44,464 bases of DNA from Clostridia bacterium (GTDB taxonomy: Bacteria; Bacillota; Clostridia; Oscillospirales; Acutalibacteraceae), in NCBI GenBank assembly GCA_017625095.1, contig JAGALQ010000002.1, forward strand, positions 1 to 44,464, written 5' to 3'. The notes under the pieces are model-generated. The model was not told the DNA's origin and did no database searches. It saw nothing but the letters and a program-made list of their open reading frames with translations. Position numbers and translations under genes: made by a program. The stretch's first letter is position 1. The number at the start of each line of letters is the position of its first letter. This document shows, piece after piece, positions 31,401 to 38,669 of the stretch.

Positions 31401-31874
31401 TCAATAAAGAAAAAAGTTACACGAAGCAATGCCGAAATGGCTTTTATAACAGTTGAGGATACGAGCGGCAACATTGAAGCACTTCTGTTTCCGAAAACGG
31501 TTGCGGACAGCCGCAATCTTCTTATGAACGGTACGGTTGTGCTGCTTAAGGGCAGGCTCAGCCTTCGTGAAGATAAAGAGCCGAGCATTGTCTGCGACAG
31601 TATTTCACCTTGTCCGACAGCCGAGCAGGTAAGTGTTGCCGATACTTCAAAAAAAGTCAGGCACGGATTGTTCCTGCGTGTGGATAGCGAAGGCTCTGAT
31701 GCTGAAAAAAGAGCCCTGAATCTTGTGAGCATTTTTGAGGGTAACACACCCGTCTATTTCTACTATAATGATAAAAAGGGATACTCTGACTGCTGTGCAC
31801 GTGTTGAAGTGAATGATCCGTTACTCAAGGAGCTCAGACGTGTTTTAGGGACAGAAAATGTCGTTTTTCAGTGA
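28449..31874 (+). CDS. dnaE: DNA polymerase III alpha subunit
   Basis: The 1141-residue protein begins with a PHP domain whose metal-binding residues look intact (THLHLHSEFSLLDG; TDHGVMF; GCEVYVA). The polymerase palm has the two catalytic Asp in MPDFDIDFCYERR and a further LLKMDFLGLKTL region. The helix-hairpin-helix/finger region includes VVRRAMSKKKHDVMEKE, and a C-terminal OB-fold starts near VTVLGIITSIKKK. This is the DnaE-type replicative polymerase that works with PolC in Firmicutes. Strong site GGGAGGG; last gene of the hprK operon before the separately promoted pfkA. Confidence 0.97.
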   Translation: MSGFTHLHLHSEFSLLDGACRIRPLIAAAKSLGQTSLAITDHGVMFGAINFYKEAVAQGIKPIIGCEVYVAARTRFDKVHGIDNERYHLILLAENDIGYSNLVKIVSDAWTQGFYSKPRVDRELLEKYHEGIIAMSACLAGEIPQALLRGDYDSAVKTAQWYSETFGKDNFFIEIQNHGIEEELRVLPLLKRLSRETGIGLVATNDVHYVRKEDSKIQQILICIQTNHILGENTGIEFEADEFYLKSEDEMRSLFADTPEAIENTAIIAERCNLDIEFGNTKLPNFDTPGNEDHFDYFARMCREGFVERYGNSAPENYRERLEYELNVINTMGYTDYYLIVHDFVRYAKSRGIPVGPGRGSGAGSIAAYCIGITGIDPMKYNLLFERFLNPERVSMPDFDIDFCYERRHEVIDYVISKYGSDHVSQIVTFGTLAAKAAVRDAGRVMGLPYATVDAVAKLIPFELGVTLEKALARSSELRSRYENDETVRELIDNSMQIEGMPRHASKHAAGVVITRDPVKDYVPLALSDEFVVTQYTMTSLEELGLLKMDFLGLKTLTVISDAEKAVKEIEPTFDIENIPLDDPETYGIFSSGQTYGVFQFESAGMRSVLARIKPENLEDLIAVISLYRPGPMDSIDTYIQNRRNPQKTVYKSDKLKPILSVTHGCMIYQEQVMQVFRELAGYSYGRADVVRRAMSKKKHDVMEKERVTFIEGASRNGIDPAAANSIFEDMSSFASYAFNKSHAAAYSLVAYRTAWLKRHYPAQFMAALLTSVLDQTAKVSSYINECERLGIRVQAPDVNSSFAGFVAKDGRILFGLLAIKNLGRGLIAAIVEEREKNGRFDSFYSFCKRVYGRNFNRRAVESLIYSGALDSLGLNRRQMLIMLPSILSELESDRNGALSGQMNFFTLLGEESGAGPDIPDAEELPDDEKLLREKEVVGFYVSGHPMAGYRKLAEKLGCAEIFDLTESESYEDNAKVTVLGIITSIKKKVTRSNAEMAFITVEDTSGNIEALLFPKTVADSRNLLMNGTVVLLKGRLSLREDKEPSIVCDSISPCPTAEQVSVADTSKKVRHGLFLRVDSEGSDAEKRALNLVSIFEGNTPVYFYYNDKKGYSDCCARVEVNDPLLKELRRVLGTENVVFQ

Positions 31875-31891
31875 AAGTTGTTTGAAATGGC

Positions 31892-31919
31892 TTGACATAA
31901 TTTTTTATTTGTGTAATAT
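31892..31919 (+). promoter_or_regulatory. Promoter of pfkA
   Basis: Consensus TTGACA (31892-31897), a 16-base spacer and TAATAT (31914-31919), 46 bases before the pfkA start and after the dnaE stop. Confidence 0.7.
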
Positions 31920-31965
31920 ATAAAGAAATGATTTTTTGAGCAAAAGACATAGGAGAGATTGAGTT

Positions 31966-32943
31966 ATGAAAAAAATCGGTGTTCTGACAAGTGGCGGCGA
32001 CGCTCCGGGTATGAATGCTGCGGTTCGTGCAGTTGTACGTACAGCGTGTTATCTTGGTATGGAGGTAGTCGGTGTCCGTTACGGCTACAAAGGTCTTCTT
32101 GAGGAAGATTTTATTGAGCTTAATATGCGTAATGTCTGCGATATCATCCATCGCGGCGGCACAAAGATTTATACAGCACGTTGCCCCGAATTCAGAGGCG
32201 AAGAGGCTGTACGTAAGGCTGTTGATGTTGCAAAGAAGAACGGCATCGAAGGTCTTGTAGTTGTTGGCGGTGACGGTTCATTCCGCGGCGCACGTGACCT
32301 TTCAAATTTCGGACTTCCCTGTGTTGCAATTCCCGGCACAATCGATAACGATATCGTCTGCACAGACTACACAATCGGCTTTGATACCTGCCTTAACACA
32401 GTTCAGGCTCTTGTTGACCGTCTTCGTGATACAATCGAAAGCCACAGCCGTTGTATGGTTGTTGAGGTTATGGGTGCACGTGCAGGTTATCTCACACTCA
32501 ATGCAGGTATTGCAGTCGGTGCAACAGCAATCCTTATTCCCGAAATTCCCTACGATATCGAAAAGAACGTAATCGAAAAGATCAGACGCACAGCTTCAAC
32601 AGGCAAGCATCACTTCATCGTTATGGTTGCTGAAGGTGTACGTTTCCGCGACGGTATAACTGTTGACGAAATTGCAAAGAAAATTGAGGAAGAAACAGGC
32701 GTTGAAGCACGTTCAATCGTTCTCGGCCATATTCAGCGCGGCGGTTCACCCTCAGTACGTGACCGTGTTGTCGCAAGCCAGATGGGCCATAAGGCTGTTC
32801 ACCTTCTTCACGAGGGCAAGAGCAACAGAGTTGTTGTTATGCACGGTGAGACAATCACAGACCACGACATCAACGAGGCTCTCGAAATGTCCAAGACCAT
32901 CGACAAGGATCTTTATAACTGCGCAATGGAGATTTCACTTTAA
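31966..32943 (+). CDS. pfkA: ATP-dependent 6-phosphofructokinase
   Basis: The 325-residue protein is a canonical bacterial PfkA: ATP-binding LTSGGDAPGMNAA, VVVGGDGSFRGA (ATP rather than PPi type), the catalytic PGTIDNDI with TIGFDTCLNT, the substrate motif EVMGARAGYL and a C-terminal LGHIQRGGSPSVRDR. It catalyses the committed step of glycolysis and is normally activated by ADP and inhibited by PEP. It has its own promoter and a terminator and lies directly after dnaE, a common Firmicutes order. Confidence 0.97.
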   Translation: MKKIGVLTSGGDAPGMNAAVRAVVRTACYLGMEVVGVRYGYKGLLEEDFIELNMRNVCDIIHRGGTKIYTARCPEFRGEEAVRKAVDVAKKNGIEGLVVVGGDGSFRGARDLSNFGLPCVAIPGTIDNDIVCTDYTIGFDTCLNTVQALVDRLRDTIESHSRCMVVEVMGARAGYLTLNAGIAVGATAILIPEIPYDIEKNVIEKIRRTASTGKHHFIVMVAEGVRFRDGITVDEIAKKIEEETGVEARSIVLGHIQRGGSPSVRDRVVASQMGHKAVHLLHEGKSNRVVVMHGETITDHDINEALEMSKTIDKDLYNCAMEISL

Positions 32944-32962
32944 TCTCAGAATACAAAAAATC

Positions 32963-32991
32963 AGCCGCTCATCGTAAGATGGGCGGCTTTT
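32963..32991 (+). terminator. Terminator of pfkA
   Basis: An 11-bp stem with one G-U pair (32963-32973 with 32978-32988), a 4-base GTAA loop and TTT following. The rightward end of the core block. Confidence 0.8.
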
Positions 32992-33006
32992 GCTATATTA
33001 TTTTGT

Positions 33007-35235
33007 TTATGAAAAGATGTTGGCGAAGAATGCTATTACCGTTGTGAACATTGCGCTTATAACTTCGAATACGTTGTCAGCATCGGCTATATCTGCTTCA
33101 AAGCGTGTGCCGAGCTTTTCTGCTGAGGGTGCAAATTCAAAGCTGTCAATGCTCAGGTCAGCGTTTGCTCCCGAGAACTCAAATCGGAACTCGTGTACAT
33201 ATGTGAGTTTTTCGTTTGCGTAGGTGAATCCGCATTCGTTACCGAAAAGATAGAGCGAATCAAGATCAAGTGTGATTTTGTGCCATTCACCGTCTGCAGG
33301 CAATATCAATGAGCTGTCTTTTACACCTTGCGCTGCAGGTGAATACCATCTGTACGCATCAACATAAATTCTCATTTCATCAAGAGAAATGTCGGCTGTG
33401 CCGTTGTTGCGTGCCATAAAGCTGAGTTTGCCGTAGCTGCTCCAATCGGTTTCAATGTCAGTAAACGGTTTTTCTTTGTCAATCTTATAAAGCTGAGCAG
33501 GCTTTACGGTAAAGCTGTCTTCGGTTGATTTAATTTCAAGTCCATTTGTGCCTGAGTATGCGCTGCCTGCTGTAAGGGCAACCTGTGCACCATCTGCTTT
33601 CCAGGTGTCAAACTCTGCGCTGTGCGGGTCGGGCAGCAGATGCCATACCTTGTCAAATTCACAGTCTGCCCAGGTTTTATCTGACCAGTAGACTGCACCC
33701 GGTATTACCTTTGTCACAAAGGTGCTCACAGGCATAAATTTTTCGCCATTAATCGTTGAGTAAAGATTTGAATATGTGTTGAGCATACAGTATGCGTAGC
33801 TCGCACTTACGGGTTGAGGAATGCTGTCGCTCCATATTCTTACCGTGTCCTCGCTTACTATTTCTGCCTGAGCCTGAACGTATATTCCGTCTGCACCGCA
33901 GATTGCAAAGCCTCTGAGCAATTTACCGTCGGCTGTTAATCCTTCACCGACATTTTTGAATGTTACGTAAATGTCCGAATCCTTTATTTCGGTTTTTTCG
34001 GGTGATGCGGCAGTGTAAGTTTCGCTCTTGCCGTAAACCATGCCGAGTGCCGCCTGAGCCATACGCTGACCGACAGGCTGCTTTGTGGCAGGGTGGATTA
34101 CACCCACTTCAGGCACATATGTAAGAGACAGATCGAGTAAGGTTATCATCGCACGGCTTTCTGGCAGGACAGACTGCATCTGAGTATAAGAATAGTTCCA
34201 TTCCGGAAGCAAATCATCGCCGTAGTCGTACGGAGCAATCTGTGTGTAGATTATGGGGAAGAATTCATCGCCGTAATCAAACATATCGGTGTACATTTGC
34301 TGTAATGCGTCAAAGCTGTGCGCGTAGACATCTGTGCCCGTGCGGAATATGAGGTCGGTTTCACCCTGATACCAGATAAGACCCGAAGGGCGGAAGTTGC
34401 GGTATGCGTGAGTACGAAGGTTGTAGTTTGCGGTCATTGCAGTGTATATATCGGTGTTGTTTTCATCCCATTCCGATTTATCTATATAAAGACCGCCGTC
34501 TATAAACTCATTTTTGAGTGTGCTGTCAGCTTCAATTGCTTCCCGTGAAAGCCAGCTCCTTATAGATGAGCCGCCCAGGGATGAGTTGAGAATGCCCACA
34601 GGCATATCAAGTTCATTCATAAGCTTTTCTGCAAAAAAGAAACCTACTGCACTCATAGAGTATATATAAGGGTTTTCGCCGTCAATCCACATTACATCGG
34701 CGATATCGTTCTGCGGTTCGACGGGTATTGCTTCTGTGCCGTTATATTTCGGATATGCAGGCTCATAGCAGACTCTGAGCCACTTGCCGGGCATCTGTCC
34801 GGCTTGAAACATTTCGTTGCCCTTTATTGACTGAATCAGAGGATACATCATATTGCTCTGTCCGCCTGCAATCCACAGCTCACCGAAAACTACGTTTGTG
34901 AGTCTTGCGAACTCATCGTTATCCTGCGTAAGCACAACGGTATATTCGTTATAACTTCCCGCAGGGGAAATGAAAGACACTTCAAAAGTTCCGTCTTCAC
35001 TTACCTTTGAAGATGCTGTTCTTATCGGCCAGCCGTTATCGTTGAGCAGCTGAACTCTGATTACGCTGCCGGGCTTTCCTTCACCTGCAAAAATTGCATC
35101 CTTATTCTGTGTGAAAAGCATACCGTTGCTGTAGACGTTGTAAAGTCTTGCATCGGCTTCGGCGGCAAAAGCAACCGTAATACTGCAGAATGCAAATACT
35201 ATCACGAGCAATGTACATATAATCTTTTTAGCCAT
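33007..35235 (-). CDS. Secreted sialate 9-O-acetylesterase (SASA) with C-terminal carbohydrate-binding-like domain
   Basis: The 742-residue protein has a signal peptide (1-25) and a bacterial Ig-like start. The SASA catalytic domain follows: GELWIAGGQSNMMYPL (Ser127), WYQGETD (288-294) and HPATKQP (catalytic His380). Residues about 520-690 look like a beta-sandwich carbohydrate-binding domain (LEIKSTEDSFTVKPAQ; GEWHKITLDLDSLYLFG). The last 24 residues are hydrophobic (VFEVISAMFTTVIAFFANIF), a possible membrane anchor. It should remove O-acetyl groups from sialic acid or hemicellulose outside the cell. Promoter visible; no operon partner. Confidence 0.88.
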   Translation of the reverse strand: MAKKIICTLLVIVFAFCSITVAFAAEADARLYNVYSNGMLFTQNKDAIFAGEGKPGSVIRVQLLNDNGWPIRTASSKVSEDGTFEVSFISPAGSYNEYTVVLTQDNDEFARLTNVVFGELWIAGGQSNMMYPLIQSIKGNEMFQAGQMPGKWLRVCYEPAYPKYNGTEAIPVEPQNDIADVMWIDGENPYIYSMSAVGFFFAEKLMNELDMPVGILNSSLGGSSIRSWLSREAIEADSTLKNEFIDGGLYIDKSEWDENNTDIYTAMTANYNLRTHAYRNFRPSGLIWYQGETDLIFRTGTDVYAHSFDALQQMYTDMFDYGDEFFPIIYTQIAPYDYGDDLLPEWNYSYTQMQSVLPESRAMITLLDLSLTYVPEVGVIHPATKQPVGQRMAQAALGMVYGKSETYTAASPEKTEIKDSDIYVTFKNVGEGLTADGKLLRGFAICGADGIYVQAQAEIVSEDTVRIWSDSIPQPVSASYAYCMLNTYSNLYSTINGEKFMPVSTFVTKVIPGAVYWSDKTWADCEFDKVWHLLPDPHSAEFDTWKADGAQVALTAGSAYSGTNGLEIKSTEDSFTVKPAQLYKIDKEKPFTDIETDWSSYGKLSFMARNNGTADISLDEMRIYVDAYRWYSPAAQGVKDSSLILPADGEWHKITLDLDSLYLFGNECGFTYANEKLTYVHEFRFEFSGANADLSIDSFEFAPSAEKLGTRFEADIADADNVFEVISAMFTTVIAFFANIFS

Positions 35236-35264
35236 AACGATTCCTCCGAAAAATTATATATTTT

Positions 35265-35293
35265 AATATATCATATTGTAATTTACTGTGCAA
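35265..35293 (-). promoter_or_regulatory. Promoter of the secreted esterase gene
   Basis: On the minus strand TTGCAC (35293-35288), a 17-base spacer and TATATT (35270-35265), 30 bases before the start with GGAGGAA. Confidence 0.55.
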
Positions 35294-35308
35294 GATAAAA
35301 TGTGAATA

Positions 35309-35337
35309 TTGAATTACATTGTTGCAGGTGATATAAT
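35309..35337 (+). promoter_or_regulatory. Promoter of the compact pyrophosphatase-like gene
   Basis: TTGAAT (35309-35314), a 17-base spacer and TATAAT (35332-35337), 31 bases before the ATG with AAGGAG. Confidence 0.7.
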
Positions 35338-35367
35338 AAAAATATATTTAACTCAAGGAGATTCATA

Positions 35368-35691
35368 ATGATAGGTAAAACAGTAAAAGTCATTATAGAC
35401 AGACCTCTCGGAACTTATCATCCGGAGCACAAAGATCTGTTTTATTCTGTCAACTACGGCTATATTGAAGGCATTATTGCGCCTGACGGGGAAGAGCAGG
35501 ATGCCTATGTTATCGGCGTTAGTGAACCTGTAAAAGAGTTTACGGGTAAAGTTATTGCAGTTATTAAAAGGCTTGATGACATTGAAGAAAAATGGGTTGT
35601 TGCACCCAAAAATATGTATTTTAAAAAAGAGGAAATAATGCAGCAGGTAGATTTTCAGGAAAAATATTTTAAAACAGAGGTTATCATGTAA
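35368..35691 (+). CDS. Compact inorganic pyrophosphatase-like protein
   Basis: The 107-residue protein resembles the core of type I soluble pyrophosphatase: VIIDRPLGTYHPEHKDLFYSVNYGYIEG, then APDGEEQDAYVIGV in place of the metal-binding D-x-D-P-x-D loop, and KVIAVIKRLDDIEEKWVV. Family I enzymes are about 170 residues with several Asp; this short form keeps only part of that loop. Related short proteins are annotated as pyrophosphatase in Clostridia, but activity is not certain. The intact copy allows the relic at 8143 to be recognised. It has its own promoter; the FAD oxidoreductase follows with a separate one. Confidence 0.75.
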   Translation: MIGKTVKVIIDRPLGTYHPEHKDLFYSVNYGYIEGIIAPDGEEQDAYVIGVSEPVKEFTGKVIAVIKRLDDIEEKWVVAPKNMYFKKEEIMQQVDFQEKYFKTEVIM

Positions 35692-35702
35692 TACTTCTTT
35701 TA

Positions 35703-35731
35703 TTGAAATAAGAGGGCTTCTATGCTACAAT
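35703..35731 (+). promoter_or_regulatory. Promoter of the FAD oxidoreductase gene
   Basis: TTGAAA (35703-35708), a 17-base spacer and TACAAT (35726-35731), 27 bases before the ATG; the site GGGGG precedes the start. Confidence 0.6.
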
Positions 35732-35758
35732 TTATAAAAATCTGACGGGGGTAGACTT

Positions 35759-37126
35759 ATGAAAAACAGTTATGACGTAATCATTGTCGGTGCAGCCACA
35801 GCAGGCAGCTATTTTGCAAATAAGCTTGCAAAAGAGGGAATCAGTGTTCTTGTTATTGATTCAAAGCCTGAGGAAAAAATCGGCACAAAATATGATATTT
35901 TCCATGTCGGCCGTGAGGACTTTGATAAATTCGGCATTCCTTGGCCTGTCAAGGGTGAGGATTATGCTTTCGAGTTTGACAGCACTCACGTCTGCTCTGC
36001 ATTCGGCAATCATCCTAAGTATTCTCCCGGCAAAGTTGTCGGTATGCATATGCACGATTATACCCTCAGGCTCAACCGCTGGGCACAGCAGGCAGGCGCA
36101 GAGATTGCATATGAAACCGCCTTTAAATCCTGCATTTACGAAAACGGGAAGATTACAGGTGTAACCTGTGTAAGAAACGGTGAAGAGCTCGAAATCAAAG
36201 CAAAACTTGTTGCCGATTGTTCGGGTATTCCTTCTGTGGTAAGACGCAGTCTTCCCGATAATTACGGTGTAGAAACGTTTGAAATTGACCCGACGGATAT
36301 GTTTTATGTCGTGCTCAGATACATAAGCTTTACGAATCCCGACGATAAGATGAACCTGCGTTCCTGGCCTTTCTATAAAACGTGGGAAGCACCGCAGCAC
36401 AACCCTGACGGTGCGATTCTCGGTATAGGCGCAAATTTAAGCTTTGATATGTGCGAAAAGGTGTATAAGGAGTTTGAGTCTGCTGTTAACCTCACTCCTC
36501 ATAAAATCGATTATTTTGAGCGTGGCTTTACACCTTATCGCAGACCTCCGTATTCTTTAGTTTCCGATTCATTTGTTGCGCTCGGCGACTCTGCCTGTAT
36601 TACAAAGCCGTCCTGCGGTGAGGGTGTAACGGCAGCAATGGTGCAGATGGATGCAGTGCTCGAGGTTGTGATTCCGCTTATTAAATCCGGCAAGCAACTC
36701 AGCCGTGAAAACCTATGGCCGATAAACAAAAAGTATATCGATGCTCAGGGTGCTGATTTTGCAAATCAGATGGCTGTGCTTATCGGTGCTGTTGCTTCAA
36801 GTGCAGAAGAAAACGAGTATTTCTTTGAAAATGATCTTATTTTCAGCACGAAGAATTTCATCGCGATGGGCGAGGGCGGAATGCCCAGGTTTTCAATCGG
36901 TGAAATACTTACAATGGCATACCGCTTTATCAAGGGTATTGTTACGGGAAAGCTTCGTATATCAACAATACTCGCGTTGCTAAAAGCTGTTATGAACGGC
37001 GGAAAAATTTCGGGTCACTATAAAAAATTCCCGACAACACCCGCAGGATTTGACAAGTGGTGCGCCAAGGCAGATATTATCTGGAAAAAATGCGGTAAAA
37101 TGGCTGATATGGTCAGCGACAAATGA
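35759..37126 (+). CDS. NAD(P)/FAD-dependent oxidoreductase, geranylgeranyl reductase-like
   Basis: The 455-residue protein has a Rossmann FAD-binding start (DVIIVGAATAGSYFANKLA, ending at Asp-containing VLVIDSK), a middle VADCSGIPSVVRRSL and the second FAD motif FVALGDSACITKPSCGEGVTAAM. This is the PHBH/geranylgeranyl reductase layout, used to hydroxylate aromatics or reduce prenyl chains. The C-terminal 100 residues are helical and basic. Substrate unknown. It has its own promoter and a strong shared terminator and no obvious partner genes. Confidence 0.8.
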   Translation: MKNSYDVIIVGAATAGSYFANKLAKEGISVLVIDSKPEEKIGTKYDIFHVGREDFDKFGIPWPVKGEDYAFEFDSTHVCSAFGNHPKYSPGKVVGMHMHDYTLRLNRWAQQAGAEIAYETAFKSCIYENGKITGVTCVRNGEELEIKAKLVADCSGIPSVVRRSLPDNYGVETFEIDPTDMFYVVLRYISFTNPDDKMNLRSWPFYKTWEAPQHNPDGAILGIGANLSFDMCEKVYKEFESAVNLTPHKIDYFERGFTPYRRPPYSLVSDSFVALGDSACITKPSCGEGVTAAMVQMDAVLEVVIPLIKSGKQLSRENLWPINKKYIDAQGADFANQMAVLIGAVASSAEENEYFFENDLIFSTKNFIAMGEGGMPRFSIGEILTMAYRFIKGIVTGKLRISTILALLKAVMNGGKISGHYKKFPTTPAGFDKWCAKADIIWKKCGKMADMVSDK

Positions 37127-37137
37127 GAGAATAAATT

Positions 37138-37170
37138 ATGCCCGTACAGAATGTTGTACGGGCATTTTTG
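37138..37170. terminator. Bidirectional terminator
   Basis: An 11-bp stem (37138-37148 with 37155-37165) with a 6-base loop and TTTTT on the plus strand. It closes both the oxidoreductase and the leftward GPH transporter operon. Confidence 0.85.
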
Positions 37171-37175
37171 TATCA

Positions 37176-38612
37176 TTATTCGGTTGCTTCTGCTGCTTCT
37201 CTGCGCTGCTGAAGCTCTTTTTCGACCTGAGCCTTCTGCTCGGGTGTGTATTTGATGAAGAGCAGAGGGATTATGAAGAGCAGTGCTGCAACAGCAGGTG
37301 TGAGCATAACGAGCGGCCATATCCACGTTTCAAACGTTGCGCTCTGTGTGCCGTAGAATACAGCACCGGGAACGTCTGCTACAGCCTTGTAGCCGATAAG
37401 ACCGAGTGAAAGTGTTGCAAGTCCGCCGGTAATACCGCTTGAAACCTTGGTGAAGAAGGTCTGCATTGCGAATGTGACACCTTCTGTACGCTTGCCTGTT
37501 TTCCATTCCATATAATCGACACTGTCGCAGAAGAGTGCTGTCTGCGCAATGCTGCTTGCACCTGACGGTATTGAAAGCACAGCCATAATAGCGATGCCTA
37601 TAATCATATTTTTGCCCTCATAGCCGATCAGGAAAGCGACAACCTTGCCGATAATTGTGCATACCTGAATGAGGATTATTACGTTGCGGTAGCCTCTGCA
37701 AAGCTTTTTGAGTTTTTCCGCAAAAATCATACCGAGAAAACTTGGCGCATAGGTGAGTGCAGAGTAAATGGTAGTGATACCGAGAGCACCAATGAAGCCG
37801 CCGAAATAATTATCGGGATACATATATTTGAAGAAGTAAGTAATAAGATTGTTGCCGAATGCAAAAGAGCCGAGAAGACTTGCCAGTGTGATAAGCAAAA
37901 GCATCTTATTCTGGAAAAGAAGCTTGAAGCACTCTGAAAGTGAGGTCTGCTGCTGACTTGCTTTCACAAGGCGTACTCTTTCCTGCGCTTTATAGCATTT
38001 TGCGCTGATGAGCGCACCGCCGAGACCGAAGATTACGGCGAAAACAAAGGTCATAAGCTGGAGTGAGTTGCCCGAGATTTTTGCGATTGATTCCATAACC
38101 ATCGGGACTACAGCACTGAAAACACCGTAGAAAATCGAGCCTACCGTTCTTGCAAGCTGAACAAATTTATCTCTGTCACCAGAGTCAGGTGATATAACTG
38201 CGGTTGTACCCCATATTGCAACGTCCTGCAGCGTGTAGGTAATATCCCAGCACAGATACATTATTACAAAGTAAGATATGCGAAGCCACAGAAGACTCTC
38301 TTTTGTAGAGAATACGATGAATAAAAGCACTGTGAAAACGCCTACGGGTACAGGAGTGTATTTGAGAAGCGGTCTGAGTTTTTCGCCTGATTTGAAGCGG
38401 TGTCTGTCAACCATTGCACCGATGAGCGGATCATTGACACCGTCCCATATCTTCATCAGCAGTAAAAGCACCGTAACCACTGCAGGCGGAAACATTGCAA
38501 TATCTGTCATAAAGTAGGTGAAGAATGATGCACCAATCATGCAGTATACAAGATTCTGTCCCGCAAGACCTGCCAGAAAGCTGTTTCTTTCTTTTTTAGT
38601 TATGTATTTCAT
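37176..38612 (-). CDS. GPH/MelB family sugar:cation symporter
   Basis: The 478-residue protein has twelve membrane segments. MelB-type signatures are KIWDGVNDPLIGAMVDRHRF with K-L-R-P in the first cytoplasmic loop and DYMEWKTGKRTEG in the C-terminal half. GPH symporters import glycosides, pentosides or hexuronides with Na+ or H+. It is the second gene of a leftward operon after the 690-residue transporter. The ATG at 38612 lies unusually far (27 bases) from GGAGG, with a small hairpin between. The substrate is unknown; nearby hydrolases suggest a glycoside. Confidence 0.9.
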   Translation of the reverse strand: MKYITKKERNSFLAGLAGQNLVYCMIGASFFTYFMTDIAMFPPAVVTVLLLLMKIWDGVNDPLIGAMVDRHRFKSGEKLRPLLKYTPVPVGVFTVLLFIVFSTKESLLWLRISYFVIMYLCWDITYTLQDVAIWGTTAVISPDSGDRDKFVQLARTVGSIFYGVFSAVVPMVMESIAKISGNSLQLMTFVFAVIFGLGGALISAKCYKAQERVRLVKASQQQTSLSECFKLLFQNKMLLLITLASLLGSFAFGNNLITYFFKYMYPDNYFGGFIGALGITTIYSALTYAPSFLGMIFAEKLKKLCRGYRNVIILIQVCTIIGKVVAFLIGYEGKNMIIGIAIMAVLSIPSGASSIAQTALFCDSVDYMEWKTGKRTEGVTFAMQTFFTKVSSGITGGLATLSLGLIGYKAVADVPGAVFYGTQSATFETWIWPLVMLTPAVAALLFIIPLLFIKYTPEQKAQVEKELQQRREAAEATE

Positions 38613-38622
38613 AATTATTTGT

Positions 38623-38644
38623 GCTGATTTTTTCAGCTTCCTCC
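38623..38644 (-). promoter_or_regulatory. Hairpin between ribosome-binding site and start codon
   Basis: On the minus strand GGAGG (38644-38640) is followed by a 5-bp stem GCTGA/TCAGC (38637-38633 with 38627-38623), then 10 bases to the ATG. Folding the hairpin shortens the effective spacing from 27 to about 12 bases, so structure may decide translation of the second symporter. Confidence 0.45.
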
Positions 38645-38669
38645 TTTGATTATAGGTAGTTTTTGTGCT

